DNA of 64,000 bases from Limnohabitans sp. 63ED37-2 (lineage in GTDB: Bacteria > Pseudomonadota > Gammaproteobacteria > Burkholderiales > Burkholderiaceae_C), in assembly GCF_001412535.1 (NCBI RefSeq), contig NZ_CP011774.1:553501-617500 (forward strand), in the 5' to 3' direction. The position numbers and the translations under genes are program-made. Shown here piece by piece: positions 7,052 through 15,441 of the stretch. Positions within the stretch are counted from its first letter, which is position 1, and the number at the start of each line of letters is the position of its first letter. The notes under the pieces were generated by a model. It was not told the origin of the DNA, searched no databases, and saw only the letters and a list, made by a program, of their open reading frames with translations.

Positions 7052-10000
7052 ATGAGCGAGCAAAAAATGGGCATTTCAGGCCGCATTGCAGCGGCCTTCC
7101 AGAGTGCGCAGATCACGCCTTTGCTGGCGCTGGTGGCGTTTTTGCTGGGTGTGTTTGCCGTGATGGTGACGCCCCGCGAAGAAGAGCCACAAATCAACGT
7201 GACCATGGCCAACGTGATCGCGCCTTTCCCGGGCGCGTCGGTGCGCGATGTGGAGCAAATGGTGGCGATCCCGGCCGAGCAGGTGCTCTCCAAGATCGCG
7301 GGTGTTGAGCATGTGTATTCGGTTTCACGCCCAGGCGTGGCAATTCTGACAGTGCAGTTCAAGGTGGGCGTGCCGCGCACCGAGGCGCTGGTCAAGTTGC
7401 ACGACACGATCCGCGAAAACTCGGACTGGTTGCCCCGCAACCTGGGTCTGCCTGAGCCTTTGATCAAGCCCAAGGGCATCGACGATGTGCCCATTGTGTC
7501 CCTCACCTTGCATGGCAAAAACGCGGACCTGAGCGCCTTTGATCTGGAGCGCGTGGCGCACAGCATCGAGGCCGACATCAAGCGCGTGCCCGGCACCCGT
7601 GATGTGGTCACCATCGGAGGCCCGCGCCGCGCGGTGCTGGTGCAGATCGACCCGCAGCGCATGAACGGCTCAGGCGTCACCGTGCACGACTTGCGCATGG
7701 CCTTGCAATCGGCCAACCTGGGTCTGCCTGTGGGTGAGTTGTTGGGTGCCAATCAGAGCGTGGCCATCGAGGCCGGCCCACACCTGGCGCAATCCAGTGA
7801 TGTGGCCGATTTGGTGGTGCAGGTGGTGCAAGGCAAGCCCGTCTTTTTGAAAGACGTGGCCAGCGTGAAAGACGGCCCCATGCCGGCTGAGCGCTATGTC
7901 TGGCACGGCAACAACGAGAAAAATGGCGGCGAGGAGTTTGCCGCCGTGACGCTGTCGATCACCAAAAAATCGGGCGAAAACGCCATCGATGTGGCCAATG
8001 GCGTCAAGAGCCGCGTTGAGAAGCTGCAGGGCACCGTGATCCCTGACAACGTCCAGGTGGTGGAGACTCGCAACTATGGCGAGACTGCCAACGACAAGGC
8101 ACAAAAGCTGATTCAGAAGCTGCTGTTTGCCACCGCTTCGGTGGTGGCGCTGGTGTTCATGGCGCTGGGCCGCCGCGAAGCTGCCATCGTCGGCGTGGCG
8201 GTCATCTTGACGCTGACTGCGACCTTGTTCGCCTCTTGGGCCTGGGGTTTCACGCTCAACCGCGTGTCGCTGTTTGCCCTGATTTTCTCGATCGGCATTT
8301 TGGTGGACGACGCGATCGTGGTGGTGGAGAACATCCACCGTCACCAGCAGATGTACCCGGGCAAGAGCATCCGCGAGATCATTCCCGGTGCGGTGGACGA
8401 AGTCGGTGGTCCCACCATCTTGGCCACCTTCACCGTGATCGCGGCCTTGTTGCCCATGGCGTTTGTGAGCGGCTTGATGGGCCCCTACATGAGCCCGATC
8501 CCGATCAATGCCAGCTTGGGCATGCTGTTGTCGCTGGCCATTGCCTTTGTCATCACGCCCTGGTTGTCGGGCATGTGGATGAAGCCGTCTTTGGGTCATG
8601 CGCACGATGCGACAGGTGGTGGCCACAGTGGCTTGAGCGCCAAGCTCGAACCCCTGTTTGAAAAAATCTTCAAGCCTTTGCTCGACACCCAATCGGGTGG
8701 GCGCAACCGCAAACTGTTGGGTCTGGGCATTGCGGGTTTGATTGCCTTGTCCTTGGTGCTGCCGGTCACGGGTTTGGTCATGCTCAAGATGCTGCCCTTT
8801 GACGACAAGTCGGAATTCCAGGTCGTCGTGGACATGCCTGCGGGCACACCTTTGGAGAAAACCGCCGCCGTGATGCGTGAGCTGGGCGGCCACCTGGCCA
8901 CCGTGCCTGAGGTGACCCATTACCAAGCCTATGTGGGCACAGCCTCACCCATCAACTTCAATGGTCTGGTGCGCCAGTACTACCTGCGTGCAGGCGCTGA
9001 GCTGGGCGATATCCAGGTGAATCTGGTGCGCAAGTCCGAGCGCAGCGACAAGAGCCATGTGATTGCCACGCGTGTGCGTCCGGCTTTGCAAGAGATCGGC
9101 CGCAAGCATGGGGCCAACGTCAAAGTGGTCGAAGTGCCACCGGGACCGCCCGTGATGTCGCCCATCGTGGCCGAAATTTATGGGCCTGATGCCGAAGGCC
9201 GCCGCCAAGTGGCCAAAGCCGTGCGTGCCGTGTTTGAAAAAACCGAAGGTGTGGTGGACATCGATGACAGCTCGATTGCCGATGCACCGCGCAAGCTGCT
9301 GCTGGTGGACCGCCGCAAAGCGGCCGTGCTGGGTGTGTCGCAACAAGCCATCGTGACCACATTGCGTGCCGGTTTGGCGGGTGAGTCGGTGACCTATTTG
9401 CACGACGGCAGCAAGTACCCGGTGCCCGCCTTGATTCAGCTGCCCGAGCAGTTGCATGGTGATCTGGACGCTTTGTTGCAGCTGGGCGTGAAAAGCGCCA
9501 CGGGCAAGGTTGTGGCCATGCGCGAGCTGGTCACTGTGAGCGACACCCTGCGTGAGCAGCCTGTCATCCACAAAGACATGCTGCCCGTGAATTTCGTCAA
9601 TGCCGACATGGCGGGCAAGGTGGACAGCCCCTTGTACGGCTTGTTCAAGATGCGCGGCGATGTGGCTCAGATCAAAGGCCTGGACGGTGAGCGGATTGAA
9701 GAGTTCTTCATCAGCCAGCCCGACGACGCATGGCGCGGCTACAGCCTCAAGTGGGATGGCGAGTCGCAAATCACGTATGAGACCTTCCGAGACATGGGCG
9801 CGGCCTATGGTGTGGGTCTGATCCTGATCTATTTGCTGGTGGTGGCGCAGTTTGGCTCTTACCTCACGCCGCTGATCATCATGGCGCCGATTCCGCTGAC
9901 CATCATTGGGGTGATGCCGGGCCACGCCCTGCTGAATGCCCAGTACACCGCCACCAGCATGATCGGCATGATCGCGCTGGCGGGCATCATCGTGCGCAAC

Positions 10001-10270
10001 TCGATCTTGCTGGTGGACTTCATCAACCTGCAGGTGAACAGCGGCATGGACTTCAAGCGGGCGATTGTGCAGTCGGCCATCACCCGTGCCCAGCCCATCA
10101 TGCTCACCGGCTTGGCGGCCATGATTGGGGCCTTCTTCATTGTGGATGACCCGATCTTCAACGGCTTGGCCATCTCGTTGATCTTTGGCATCTTTGTGTC
10201 CACGGTCCTGACGCTGGTCGTCATCCCGACTTTGTATTTCGTGGCGTACCGCAAAAAGTACGGCGCTTGA
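7052..10270 (+). CDS. RND efflux transporter permease subunit
   Basis: A 1,072-residue inner-membrane RND pump with the usual 12-helix plan: TM1 at about residues 22-40, a large periplasmic loop, a TM2-6 block at about 350-510, a second loop, and a C-terminal block at about 910-1,065. The proton-relay helix shows GILVDDAIVVVENIHRH near residue 418, with paired Asp. The start MSEQKMGISGRIA and the REEEPQINVTMANV region resemble a subgroup often found beside ArsR regulators. Its substrate is unknown; the context suggests sulfur-related or redox toxicants. It begins 11 bases after the adaptor stop codon. Confidence 0.92.
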   Translation: MSEQKMGISGRIAAAFQSAQITPLLALVAFLLGVFAVMVTPREEEPQINVTMANVIAPFPGASVRDVEQMVAIPAEQVLSKIAGVEHVYSVSRPGVAILTVQFKVGVPRTEALVKLHDTIRENSDWLPRNLGLPEPLIKPKGIDDVPIVSLTLHGKNADLSAFDLERVAHSIEADIKRVPGTRDVVTIGGPRRAVLVQIDPQRMNGSGVTVHDLRMALQSANLGLPVGELLGANQSVAIEAGPHLAQSSDVADLVVQVVQGKPVFLKDVASVKDGPMPAERYVWHGNNEKNGGEEFAAVTLSITKKSGENAIDVANGVKSRVEKLQGTVIPDNVQVVETRNYGETANDKAQKLIQKLLFATASVVALVFMALGRREAAIVGVAVILTLTATLFASWAWGFTLNRVSLFALIFSIGILVDDAIVVVENIHRHQQMYPGKSIREIIPGAVDEVGGPTILATFTVIAALLPMAFVSGLMGPYMSPIPINASLGMLLSLAIAFVITPWLSGMWMKPSLGHAHDATGGGHSGLSAKLEPLFEKIFKPLLDTQSGGRNRKLLGLGIAGLIALSLVLPVTGLVMLKMLPFDDKSEFQVVVDMPAGTPLEKTAAVMRELGGHLATVPEVTHYQAYVGTASPINFNGLVRQYYLRAGAELGDIQVNLVRKSERSDKSHVIATRVRPALQEIGRKHGANVKVVEVPPGPPVMSPIVAEIYGPDAEGRRQVAKAVRAVFEKTEGVVDIDDSSIADAPRKLLLVDRRKAAVLGVSQQAIVTTLRAGLAGESVTYLHDGSKYPVPALIQLPEQLHGDLDALLQLGVKSATGKVVAMRELVTVSDTLREQPVIHKDMLPVNFVNADMAGKVDSPLYGLFKMRGDVAQIKGLDGERIEEFFISQPDDAWRGYSLKWDGESQITYETFRDMGAAYGVGLILIYLLVVAQFGSYLTPLIIMAPIPLTIIGVMPGHALLNAQYTATSMIGMIALAGIIVRNSILLVDFINLQVNSGMDFKRAIVQSAITRAQPIMLTGLAAMIGAFFIVDDPIFNGLAISLIFGIFVSTVLTLVVIPTLYFVAYRKKYGA

Positions 10271-10301
10271 GTTTTTTCTTTAATCCCTTGGAGTTTGAAT
10301 C

Positions 10302-10511
10302 ATGAAATCTTGGCAAATCGTTCGTTTGGTCGCTGGCACCTTTGTGTTGTTTTCTTTGGCTTTGGGGGTTCAGGGTAGCCCCATCTTTGTGAGCCAGTGG
10401 TGGCTGGCTTTCACAGCGTTTGTGGGCGCCAACCTGCTGCAAAGTGCCTTGACCCAGTGGTGCTTGATGGAGACCATTTTGCGCAAATTCGGCGTTGAGT
10501 GCGGCTGCTGA
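10302..10511 (+). CDS. DUF2892 family inner-membrane protein
   Basis: A 69-residue protein with two predicted membrane helices (IVRLVAGTFVLFSLALGV and WWLAFTAFVGANLLQSAL) and a C-terminal CxxMETILRKFGVECGC segment with three cysteines. The DUF2892 domain is also the membrane part of the YgaP rhodanese, and here a rhodanese is encoded two genes downstream. It may therefore work with that rhodanese in moving sulfane sulfur or its products. It lies between the RND pump and the TolC-type channel and appears co-transcribed. The ATG at 10302 is preceded by TTGGAG at the right distance. Confidence 0.82.
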   Translation: MKSWQIVRLVAGTFVLFSLALGVQGSPIFVSQWWLAFTAFVGANLLQSALTQWCLMETILRKFGVECGC

Positions 10512-10521
10512 TCTGACCGTC

Positions 10522-11916
10522 ATGCTGGCCATGCGTTCGCCCTTGTTTAAACCCCGGCCCCTGAGCGGCTGGGTGCTGGCGGCCCTGCTGGCCAGCCCTT
10601 CTGTGCAGGCTCTGGATTTGTTGAAAACCTGGGAGCTGGCGCGTGCGCACGACCCACAAATGCAGGTGGTCGCCGCCACGCGCTCATCGGTGCAGGCCTA
10701 TGAAGCACAAGCCCAATCTTTGTGGCGTCCGGTTTTGATGGGCAGTGCCACGGTGGGGGCCATGTCGGCCGACACTCGGACGACCGGAGCCCAGTTCGCG
10801 GTGGGTGGTCAGCCGCCGATGCCGGGCAGTTTCGCCACCTCGGCCAGTGCAGCCACTTCTACGCGTTGGTCGCTGCAGGCCAAACAGCCGCTGTACAGCC
10901 CTGAGCGCCAAGCCCAGCAAGCCCAGCTGCACACCGCAGCGGGTGTGGCTGAGTTGCGAGCCGACCTGGCCCAACAACAGTTCATGCTTCTCACAGCGCA
11001 AAGGTATTTCAATCTGCTGTTGGCCGAGCGCCAGGAGCAGGTGCTGAAAAACCAATACGCCGCCGTGAGCCGTTCCCTCACCGAAGTCAAAGACCGCTTT
11101 GCCTTGGGCGATTTGCCGGTCACCGACACGCATGAGGCCGCTGCCCGTGCCACAGGCTTGCAAGCCCAATTGCTGGCCGCAGGCAGCGAAGTGCAAATGG
11201 CCCGCAGTTTATTGACCGACTCCACTCGGCTGCTCGCCGATGCCTTGAAACCACTAGCGCCCAAGGCCGATGCAGCGGTCACTGCCGTTCCTGCTTTGGC
11301 GCAAGTGCTGGAGCAGGTGCGTGAGGCCAATACGGGTGTGCGCTTGCAAAAAACCCAGCAAGACATGGCCCGTCAGGAGCTCAAAAAGCACCAACGCAGT
11401 GGCGGTGTCACCTTGGATTTGGTGGCTTCGGCCGGACGTGACCGCTTGAGTGGTGATGGCGACTTTGGTCCATCGGCCAACAGCCAGAGCCAGCAGATGG
11501 TGGGCTTGAGTTTGAATGTGCCTTTGTACACAGGCGGCTGGCGAAGCGCCAAACTCCAAGAAGCGGTGGATGCCCAAGCGATGGCTGAGGCCGAAGTGGA
11601 CTTGGCTGTGCAGCAAGCGCAGCAACAAGCCCGCTCGGTTTGGCTAGCGCTGGAGACCGGTCCCGCACGCTTGACTGCCCTGAAAGCCTCTTGGCAGGCC
11701 AGCTCAGCCCGGCTGGATGCCACCCGGTTGGGCCGTCAAGTGGGCGACCGCACCACGCTGGCTTTGTTGCAGGCCGAAAACGATGCCGCTCAGGCCGAGC
11801 TGGCCTGGCTGCGTGCACAGACCGAGTTGCTGCTCACCCGCTTACAACTCGACGCCTTGACGGGCAGCATGTCGGTGCAAAGCCTCCAAGCCTTGAACGC
11901 CCAACTGGCTCACTGA
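10522..11916 (+). CDS. TolC family outer-membrane channel protein
   Basis: An outer-membrane efflux protein of 464 residues from this start. It has a signal peptide (RPLSGWVLAALLASPSVQA, cut before LDLLKTW) and two repeated OEP domains made mostly of long helices. Family features include LLTAQRYFNLLLAERQ in the first half and VGLSLNVPLYTGGWRSAKLQEA in the second. The start is uncertain: ATG at 10522 and 10531 are both possible, and a TTG at 10495 would overlap the DUF2892 gene. With the adaptor and the pump it completes a tripartite efflux system. A rhodanese gene follows after 30 bases. Confidence 0.88.
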   Translation: MLAMRSPLFKPRPLSGWVLAALLASPSVQALDLLKTWELARAHDPQMQVVAATRSSVQAYEAQAQSLWRPVLMGSATVGAMSADTRTTGAQFAVGGQPPMPGSFATSASAATSTRWSLQAKQPLYSPERQAQQAQLHTAAGVAELRADLAQQQFMLLTAQRYFNLLLAERQEQVLKNQYAAVSRSLTEVKDRFALGDLPVTDTHEAAARATGLQAQLLAAGSEVQMARSLLTDSTRLLADALKPLAPKADAAVTAVPALAQVLEQVREANTGVRLQKTQQDMARQELKKHQRSGGVTLDLVASAGRDRLSGDGDFGPSANSQSQQMVGLSLNVPLYTGGWRSAKLQEAVDAQAMAEAEVDLAVQQAQQQARSVWLALETGPARLTALKASWQASSARLDATRLGRQVGDRTTLALLQAENDAAQAELAWLRAQTELLLTRLQLDALTGSMSVQSLQALNAQLAH

Positions 11917-11946
11917 ACCCCCTTGTTTGAACCTGAAGGAGACACC

Positions 11947-12327
11947 ATGAAAACAGCCCACGACCTGGTCCTGCAAGCGAAGGCCAACATCCGTGAGATT
12001 GCCTTGCAAGAAGCGGAAGAAGCCATTCGCCAAGCCGATGTCTTGATGGACGTGCGCGAGGCCGATGAATTTGCCGCAGGCCACCTGCCCGGTGCCGTAC
12101 TGGTGCCCCGTGGTTTGCTGGAATTCAAGCTCAGCGGCACGCCCGCCTTGTCGGGTCGCGAACTGAAGGTGGTGCTGTACTGCAAGACCAGCGGTCGCGC
12201 AGCTCTGGCCGCTCAAACCATGCAGAGCATGGGCTATCTGAACGTTTCATCGATTGCGGGTGGTTTTGATGCTTGGGCCGCTGCAGGCAAAACGGTGGTT
12301 AAACCCGAGCAGCCTGCGTTTGAGTGA
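11947..12327 (+). CDS. Cytoplasmic rhodanese-like sulfurtransferase
   Basis: A 126-residue single-domain rhodanese. The active-site loop is YCKTSGRAAL with catalytic Cys79, preceded by the CH2A motif DVLMDVREADEFAAGHLPGA and followed by the family glycine loop AGGFDAWAAAG. It has no signal peptide, unlike the rhodanese at 3735, so it should act in the cytoplasm. The ATG at 11947 has a strong AAGGAGA seven bases before. As the last gene of the RND operon, it points to sulfane sulfur or cyanide-like compounds as the stress that this operon handles. That reading is inference. Confidence 0.88.
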   Translation: MKTAHDLVLQAKANIREIALQEAEEAIRQADVLMDVREADEFAAGHLPGAVLVPRGLLEFKLSGTPALSGRELKVVLYCKTSGRAALAAQTMQSMGYLNVSSIAGGFDAWAAAGKTVVKPEQPAFE

Positions 12328-12483
12328 GTCCGATGGCCGCGTTTTGGGGATGGCTTTGGGTCTTTGTAGGACTTGCCCTCAGTAAAATCCCTGAGCCAAA
12401 CTGGATCGGTTTTTCACAAAGCCATCTTGATTTCGGTTAAATTAGCGACTGGTTATATTTAAACCCCCTCACATGGAGCTCTC

Positions 12484-12792
12484 ATGAAACTGATTTTTGC
12501 TGCTGTTGCCGTCTCCGCCCTGATGTCAGCCCCCGCCTTTGCCAACATGGACATGGCTAAAAAGAACGCTTGCATGGCCTGCCACGCCGTGGACAAAAAA
12601 TTGGTGGGCCCTTCCTACCAAGACGTCGCCAAAAAGTACGGTGGCCAAAAAGACGCAGCAGCCACTTTGGCCAAGAGCATCAAAGCTGGTGGTTCGGGCA
12701 AATGGGGCCCTGTGCCCATGCCCGCCCAAGGTGCTTTGAGTGATGCCGATGCGCTGACCTTGGCCACTTGGATTTTGGCTGGCGCTAAGTAA
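12484..12792 (+). CDS. Small class I cytochrome c (c551/c552 type)
   Basis: A 102-residue periplasmic mono-haem cytochrome c. The signal peptide ends at AFA (residue 20). The haem site is CMACH at residues 30-34, and the axial Met is Met79 in PVPMPAQG. The size and the KKLVGPSYQDVAKKYGG pattern are those of the c551/c552 family, which carry electrons to terminal oxidases. The same pattern (VDKKIVGPGFNEIAKK) recurs in the C-terminal domain of SoxD in this window. It is probably the electron acceptor for the Sox enzymes. A strong terminator at 12864-12897 ends its transcript. Confidence 0.93.
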   Translation: MKLIFAAVAVSALMSAPAFANMDMAKKNACMACHAVDKKLVGPSYQDVAKKYGGQKDAAATLAKSIKAGGSGKWGPVPMPAQGALSDADALTLATWILAGAK

Positions 12793-12863
12793 ATACAAGC
12801 TCTGTCAGGCTTGATCGCCGTGGCATGATTTAGAAAGCTCGATTGGTACTCGTGGCTTTTTTT

Positions 12864-12897
12864 GCCGCTCAAGGGTCTGCCCTTGAGCGGCTTTTTT
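12864..12897 (+). terminator. Rho-independent terminator after cytochrome c gene
   Basis: A 12-bp perfect stem, GCCGCTCAAGGG with its complement and a 4-base loop, is followed by six T. An A-run is missing on the other side (T-run instead), so it acts for the + strand. Confidence 0.88.
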
Positions 12898-12911
12898 GAT
12901 GGGAGACTTGA

Positions 12912-13235
12912 ATGAACACCCCTAACAACACCGCGATGGTCTGGATCAGTTTCTTTTTTGCAACAGTTGTTCACGCGCAGCCGGCCATTTACAAAGACGC
13001 CGACTACAAGCTGGGTGAAAAACTGATCGCTGAAAGCAAGTGCGTGGCTTGCCATGTTTCCAAGGTCGGTGGTAACGGCAGTGCCATATACAAACCACAG
13101 GGCAGGATCAACAACGCTTCCTTGTTGCGCGGCATGGTGGAGCAATGCAACACAGAACTCAACTTGGGCATGTTTCCGGAGGATGTGACCTCGGTGGCGG
13201 CGGTGCTCAACCGCGACCATTACAAGTTCAAATGA
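12912..13235 (+). CDS. Small c-type cytochrome of unknown partner
   Basis: A 107-residue exported protein. The signal peptide ends at VVHA (residue 22) and the haem c site is CVACH at residues 44-48. The rest is unlike the c551 type: no Met-Pro axial loop is obvious, although Met in CNTELNLGMFPEDVTSVA could serve as the sixth ligand. The tail LNRDHYKFK is a feature of short cytochromes found near sox genes. It begins just after the terminator of the preceding cytochrome gene, with GGGAGACTTG as ribosome-binding site. A hairpin follows its stop codon at 13245-13260. Confidence 0.8.
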   Translation: MNTPNNTAMVWISFFFATVVHAQPAIYKDADYKLGEKLIAESKCVACHVSKVGGNGSAIYKPQGRINNASLLRGMVEQCNTELNLGMFPEDVTSVAAVLNRDHYKFK

Positions 13236-13244
13236 GGCCTTAAA

Positions 13245-13260
13245 ACCGCATTGTTGCGGT
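13245..13260 (+). terminator. Hairpin after small cytochrome gene, weak terminator candidate
   Basis: ACCGCA-TTGT-TGCGGT is a perfect 6-bp stem 10 bases after the stop codon. No T-run follows, so it is at best a weak terminator or an mRNA-end stabiliser. Confidence 0.4.
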
Positions 13261-13268
13261 CCTCACAT

Positions 13269-13307
13269 ATACCTTACCCCATAGGGTATAGGGTATCTGC
13301 CAATACC
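13269..13307. promoter_or_regulatory. TACCC/GGGTA palindrome cluster, candidate CsoR-family operator
   Basis: A perfect TACCC-CATA-GGGTA palindrome lies at 13275-13288, with an extra GGGTAT at 13291-13296 and ATACC at 13269-13273 and 13303-13307. Operators of CsoR-family repressors are built from TACC...GGTA arms around G/C tracts. A member of that family is encoded at 5104-5349 in this window. The site lies 97-135 bases before the DUF302 lipoprotein gene and may control it and the FadL-like porin. The pairing of regulator and site is inference. Confidence 0.45.
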
Positions 13308-13403
13308 TTATTTTTCTCAGGGCATGGATGATGGGCGTCAATCCAGCGAGACACATGGTGTGTCCGACTGGATTCCCATCAATGCATGAATTCAGGAGAA
13401 AAA

Positions 13404-13976
13404 ATGCGCAAATCTTTCACATGGATGAAGTGGGCCGTGCTGACCAGCTCGATCTGGTTGACCGGCTGCGGCACCATCAGCACCCTCGGCAAACTCGAAT
13501 CGGGTGCAGGCGCAGAAGCCAGCCGCATGTGGGACCGCTGGGTGGAAGGTGAAGGTGACATTGCTGTGGCCACCACCTGGGAGCGCAAGGTCAAGAAGGG
13601 TGTGACGGCGCAAGAGGTTGAACAGGTCCTCAAACAAGTCGCCACCGAGCGCAACATGCGCGATGTCGGCACGCTGCCCCTGTCCAAAGAACTCGAAGCC
13701 CGTTCTGGCAAAAAAGAAAAGCTCCTCACCGTCTATTCGTTTTGCTCACCCACCACGGCCCGCAAGATGGTGGACTTCAGCCCGCACATGGCCGCATATC
13801 TGCCATGCCGTATTTCCATGGTGGAAAAAGAAGACGGTCTGTGGCTCTACACCCTCAACATGGACATGATGGTCAAGATGGGTCGCAAGTTGCCTTCACC
13901 CCTGAAAGAAGAAGCCAAAGCCGTGCGAGACACCATCTGGGAAATGATGGAACGTGGTCACAAGGGTGAGTTCTGA
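13404..13976 (+). CDS. DUF302 domain lipoprotein
   Basis: A 190-residue lipoprotein whose lipobox LTGC lies near residue 22, followed by a DUF302 domain. The domain pattern is seen as VTAQEVEQVLKQVATERNM, then YSFCSPTTARKMVDFSPHMAAYLPCRI, then EDGLWLYTLNMDMMVKMGRKL. DUF302 proteins are frequent near sulfur oxidation genes, but their activity is not known. I chose ATG 13404 because AGGAG lies seven bases upstream; an earlier ATG at 13386 has no such site. The FadL-like porin gene follows after 23 bases and is likely co-transcribed. Confidence 0.83.
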   Translation: MRKSFTWMKWAVLTSSIWLTGCGTISTLGKLESGAGAEASRMWDRWVEGEGDIAVATTWERKVKKGVTAQEVEQVLKQVATERNMRDVGTLPLSKELEARSGKKEKLLTVYSFCSPTTARKMVDFSPHMAAYLPCRISMVEKEDGLWLYTLNMDMMVKMGRKLPSPLKEEAKAVRDTIWEMMERGHKGEF

Positions 13977-13999
13977 TCCATCATCAAAAGGAGATATCC

Positions 14000-15307
14000 A
14001 TGAAAAAAATCAACACTTTGCGTGCCACCGTGGTGGCGGCTGTTTTGGCTTCGGGCTCTGCAGCTTGGGCCACTGACGGTTACTTTCCCCATGGTTTTGG
14101 CATGAAATCCAAAGGCATGGGCGGTGCTTCAGTGGCCGTCACCGACAACGCTTTTGCGGGCATTAACAATCCTGCCGCGTCGGTCTGGGCGGGTAACCGC
14201 GCCGATCTGGGTGTGGACATTTTCATGCCCAAGCGCAGTGCCGCACGCTCGGCCCCCGGCTTTGGCGGCATGCTTGAAGGTGATGTGAAAAGCGATGGCA
14301 GCGCCTTCGCCATCCCAGAATTTGCCTACAACACCAAGATCGATGACCGCAGAAGTTGGGGTGTGACGGTCTATGGCAATGGTGGCATGAACACCGAGTT
14401 CCAAGGTGGCAACGTCATGTGCATGAACCCGAGCAACGGCCAGCCCTATCAAGGCAACCTCTTGTGTGGCCAGGGCAAGCTGGGTGTGGATTTGATGCAA
14501 CTGATCATTGCGCCCACCTTTGCTTACAAACTTGATGCGCAGCACTCAGTGGGCGTATCGCCGCTCTTGGTGGTTCAGCAATTCAGCGCCACGGGACTGG
14601 ATGCGTTCGCTGGTTTTTCCATGGCTCCAGACAAAGTCAGCAACACAGGCACTGACCGCAGCACGGGTGCGGGCGTCCGTTTGGGCTACCTGGGACAGTT
14701 GAGCGACACCATGAAGTTTGGTGCGACTTACTCGCCCAAAATCAAGATGAGCAAATTCGACGAGTATGCGGGTTTGTTTGCGGGCGCAGGATCATTTGAT
14801 ATTCCAGAGAACTATGCCTTGGGCGTCAATGTCCAGGTCACGCCAGCGGTGTCGGTGGCGGCAGATTACGCACGCATCAATTACAGCGGAGTGCTATCCA
14901 TTGGTAACCCGATGAGCAATCTGATGGCTGGCAACCCCATGGGTTCACCCAATGGTCCCGGTTTCGGCTGGTCCGATGTCAGCGTGATCAAGCTGGGTGT
15001 GCAGTGGCAAGCCACGCCGACCATGGTGTTGCGTGCGGGCTATAACCAGAGCACCAACCCGGTCAAGCCTGAAAACGTGACTTTCAACATTTTGGCTCCC
15101 GGTGTGATCAAGCAGCATTACACCGTGGGCGGTACCTACGCTTTGAGCAAAGATGCCGAGTTCACCTGGGCCTACATGTACGCGCCCAAGAACACGGTCA
15201 CGGGTCCTTCGATGTACAACGGCATGCTGCCGGGTGCTTCGGGCATCACCGAAACCTTGCGCATGTCTCAGCAATCGCTGGGTGTGCAGTACAGCTGGAA
15301 GTTCTGA
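14000..15307 (+). CDS. OmpP1/FadL family outer-membrane transporter
   Basis: A 435-residue outer-membrane beta-barrel. The signal peptide ends at AWA (about residue 25), followed by the family hatch region: GYFPHGFGMKSKGMGGAS and NAFAGINNPAA. The C-terminus ends in SLGVQYSWKF, with the aromatic last residue typical of barrel proteins. FadL-type porins import hydrophobic molecules. Between DUF302 and sox genes, a role with elemental sulfur or other poorly soluble sulfur compounds is attractive but unproven. A perfect hairpin without a T-run follows at 15325-15353. Confidence 0.88.
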   Translation: MKKINTLRATVVAAVLASGSAAWATDGYFPHGFGMKSKGMGGASVAVTDNAFAGINNPAASVWAGNRADLGVDIFMPKRSAARSAPGFGGMLEGDVKSDGSAFAIPEFAYNTKIDDRRSWGVTVYGNGGMNTEFQGGNVMCMNPSNGQPYQGNLLCGQGKLGVDLMQLIIAPTFAYKLDAQHSVGVSPLLVVQQFSATGLDAFAGFSMAPDKVSNTGTDRSTGAGVRLGYLGQLSDTMKFGATYSPKIKMSKFDEYAGLFAGAGSFDIPENYALGVNVQVTPAVSVAADYARINYSGVLSIGNPMSNLMAGNPMGSPNGPGFGWSDVSVIKLGVQWQATPTMVLRAGYNQSTNPVKPENVTFNILAPGVIKQHYTVGGTYALSKDAEFTWAYMYAPKNTVTGPSMYNGMLPGASGITETLRMSQQSLGVQYSWKF

Positions 15308-15324
15308 CCCCAGCTTCAATGTGT

Positions 15325-15353
15325 TCCCGATCAGGGTTTGTCCTGATCGGGAA
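15325..15353 (+). terminator. Hairpin between FadL-like gene and ArsR gene
   Basis: A 12-bp perfect stem (TTCCCGATCAGG and its complement) with a 6-base loop lies 18 bases after the FadL-like stop codon. There is no T-run, so termination may need Rho. Confidence 0.55.
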
Positions 15354-15398
15354 ACATGTTCCGTGTAATTCCTGATTCAGATTCATCGTTTATCGTAT

Positions 15399-15418
15399 AT
15401 ATTCGCACATCCGAATAT
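15399..15418. promoter_or_regulatory. ATATTC-N8-GAATAT operator (SqrR/BigR-type site) at the sox promoter
   Basis: Perfect 6-bp arms around eight bases contain the core ATTC-N8-GAAT, which is the published operator consensus of the persulfide-responsive ArsR repressors SqrR and BigR. The site lies 24 bases before the start of an ArsR-family gene that heads the sox genes. Autorepression and control of sox by sulfane sulfur follow as a strong inference. Confidence 0.7.
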
Positions 15419-15441
15419 ACGAACCTAACAAAAAATCGCGC

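Noticed and set aside
12912..13235. Assignment of the small cytochrome as SoxE or another named Sox cytochrome
   Set aside because: It is too short and has only one CxxCH; no named Sox protein has this form.
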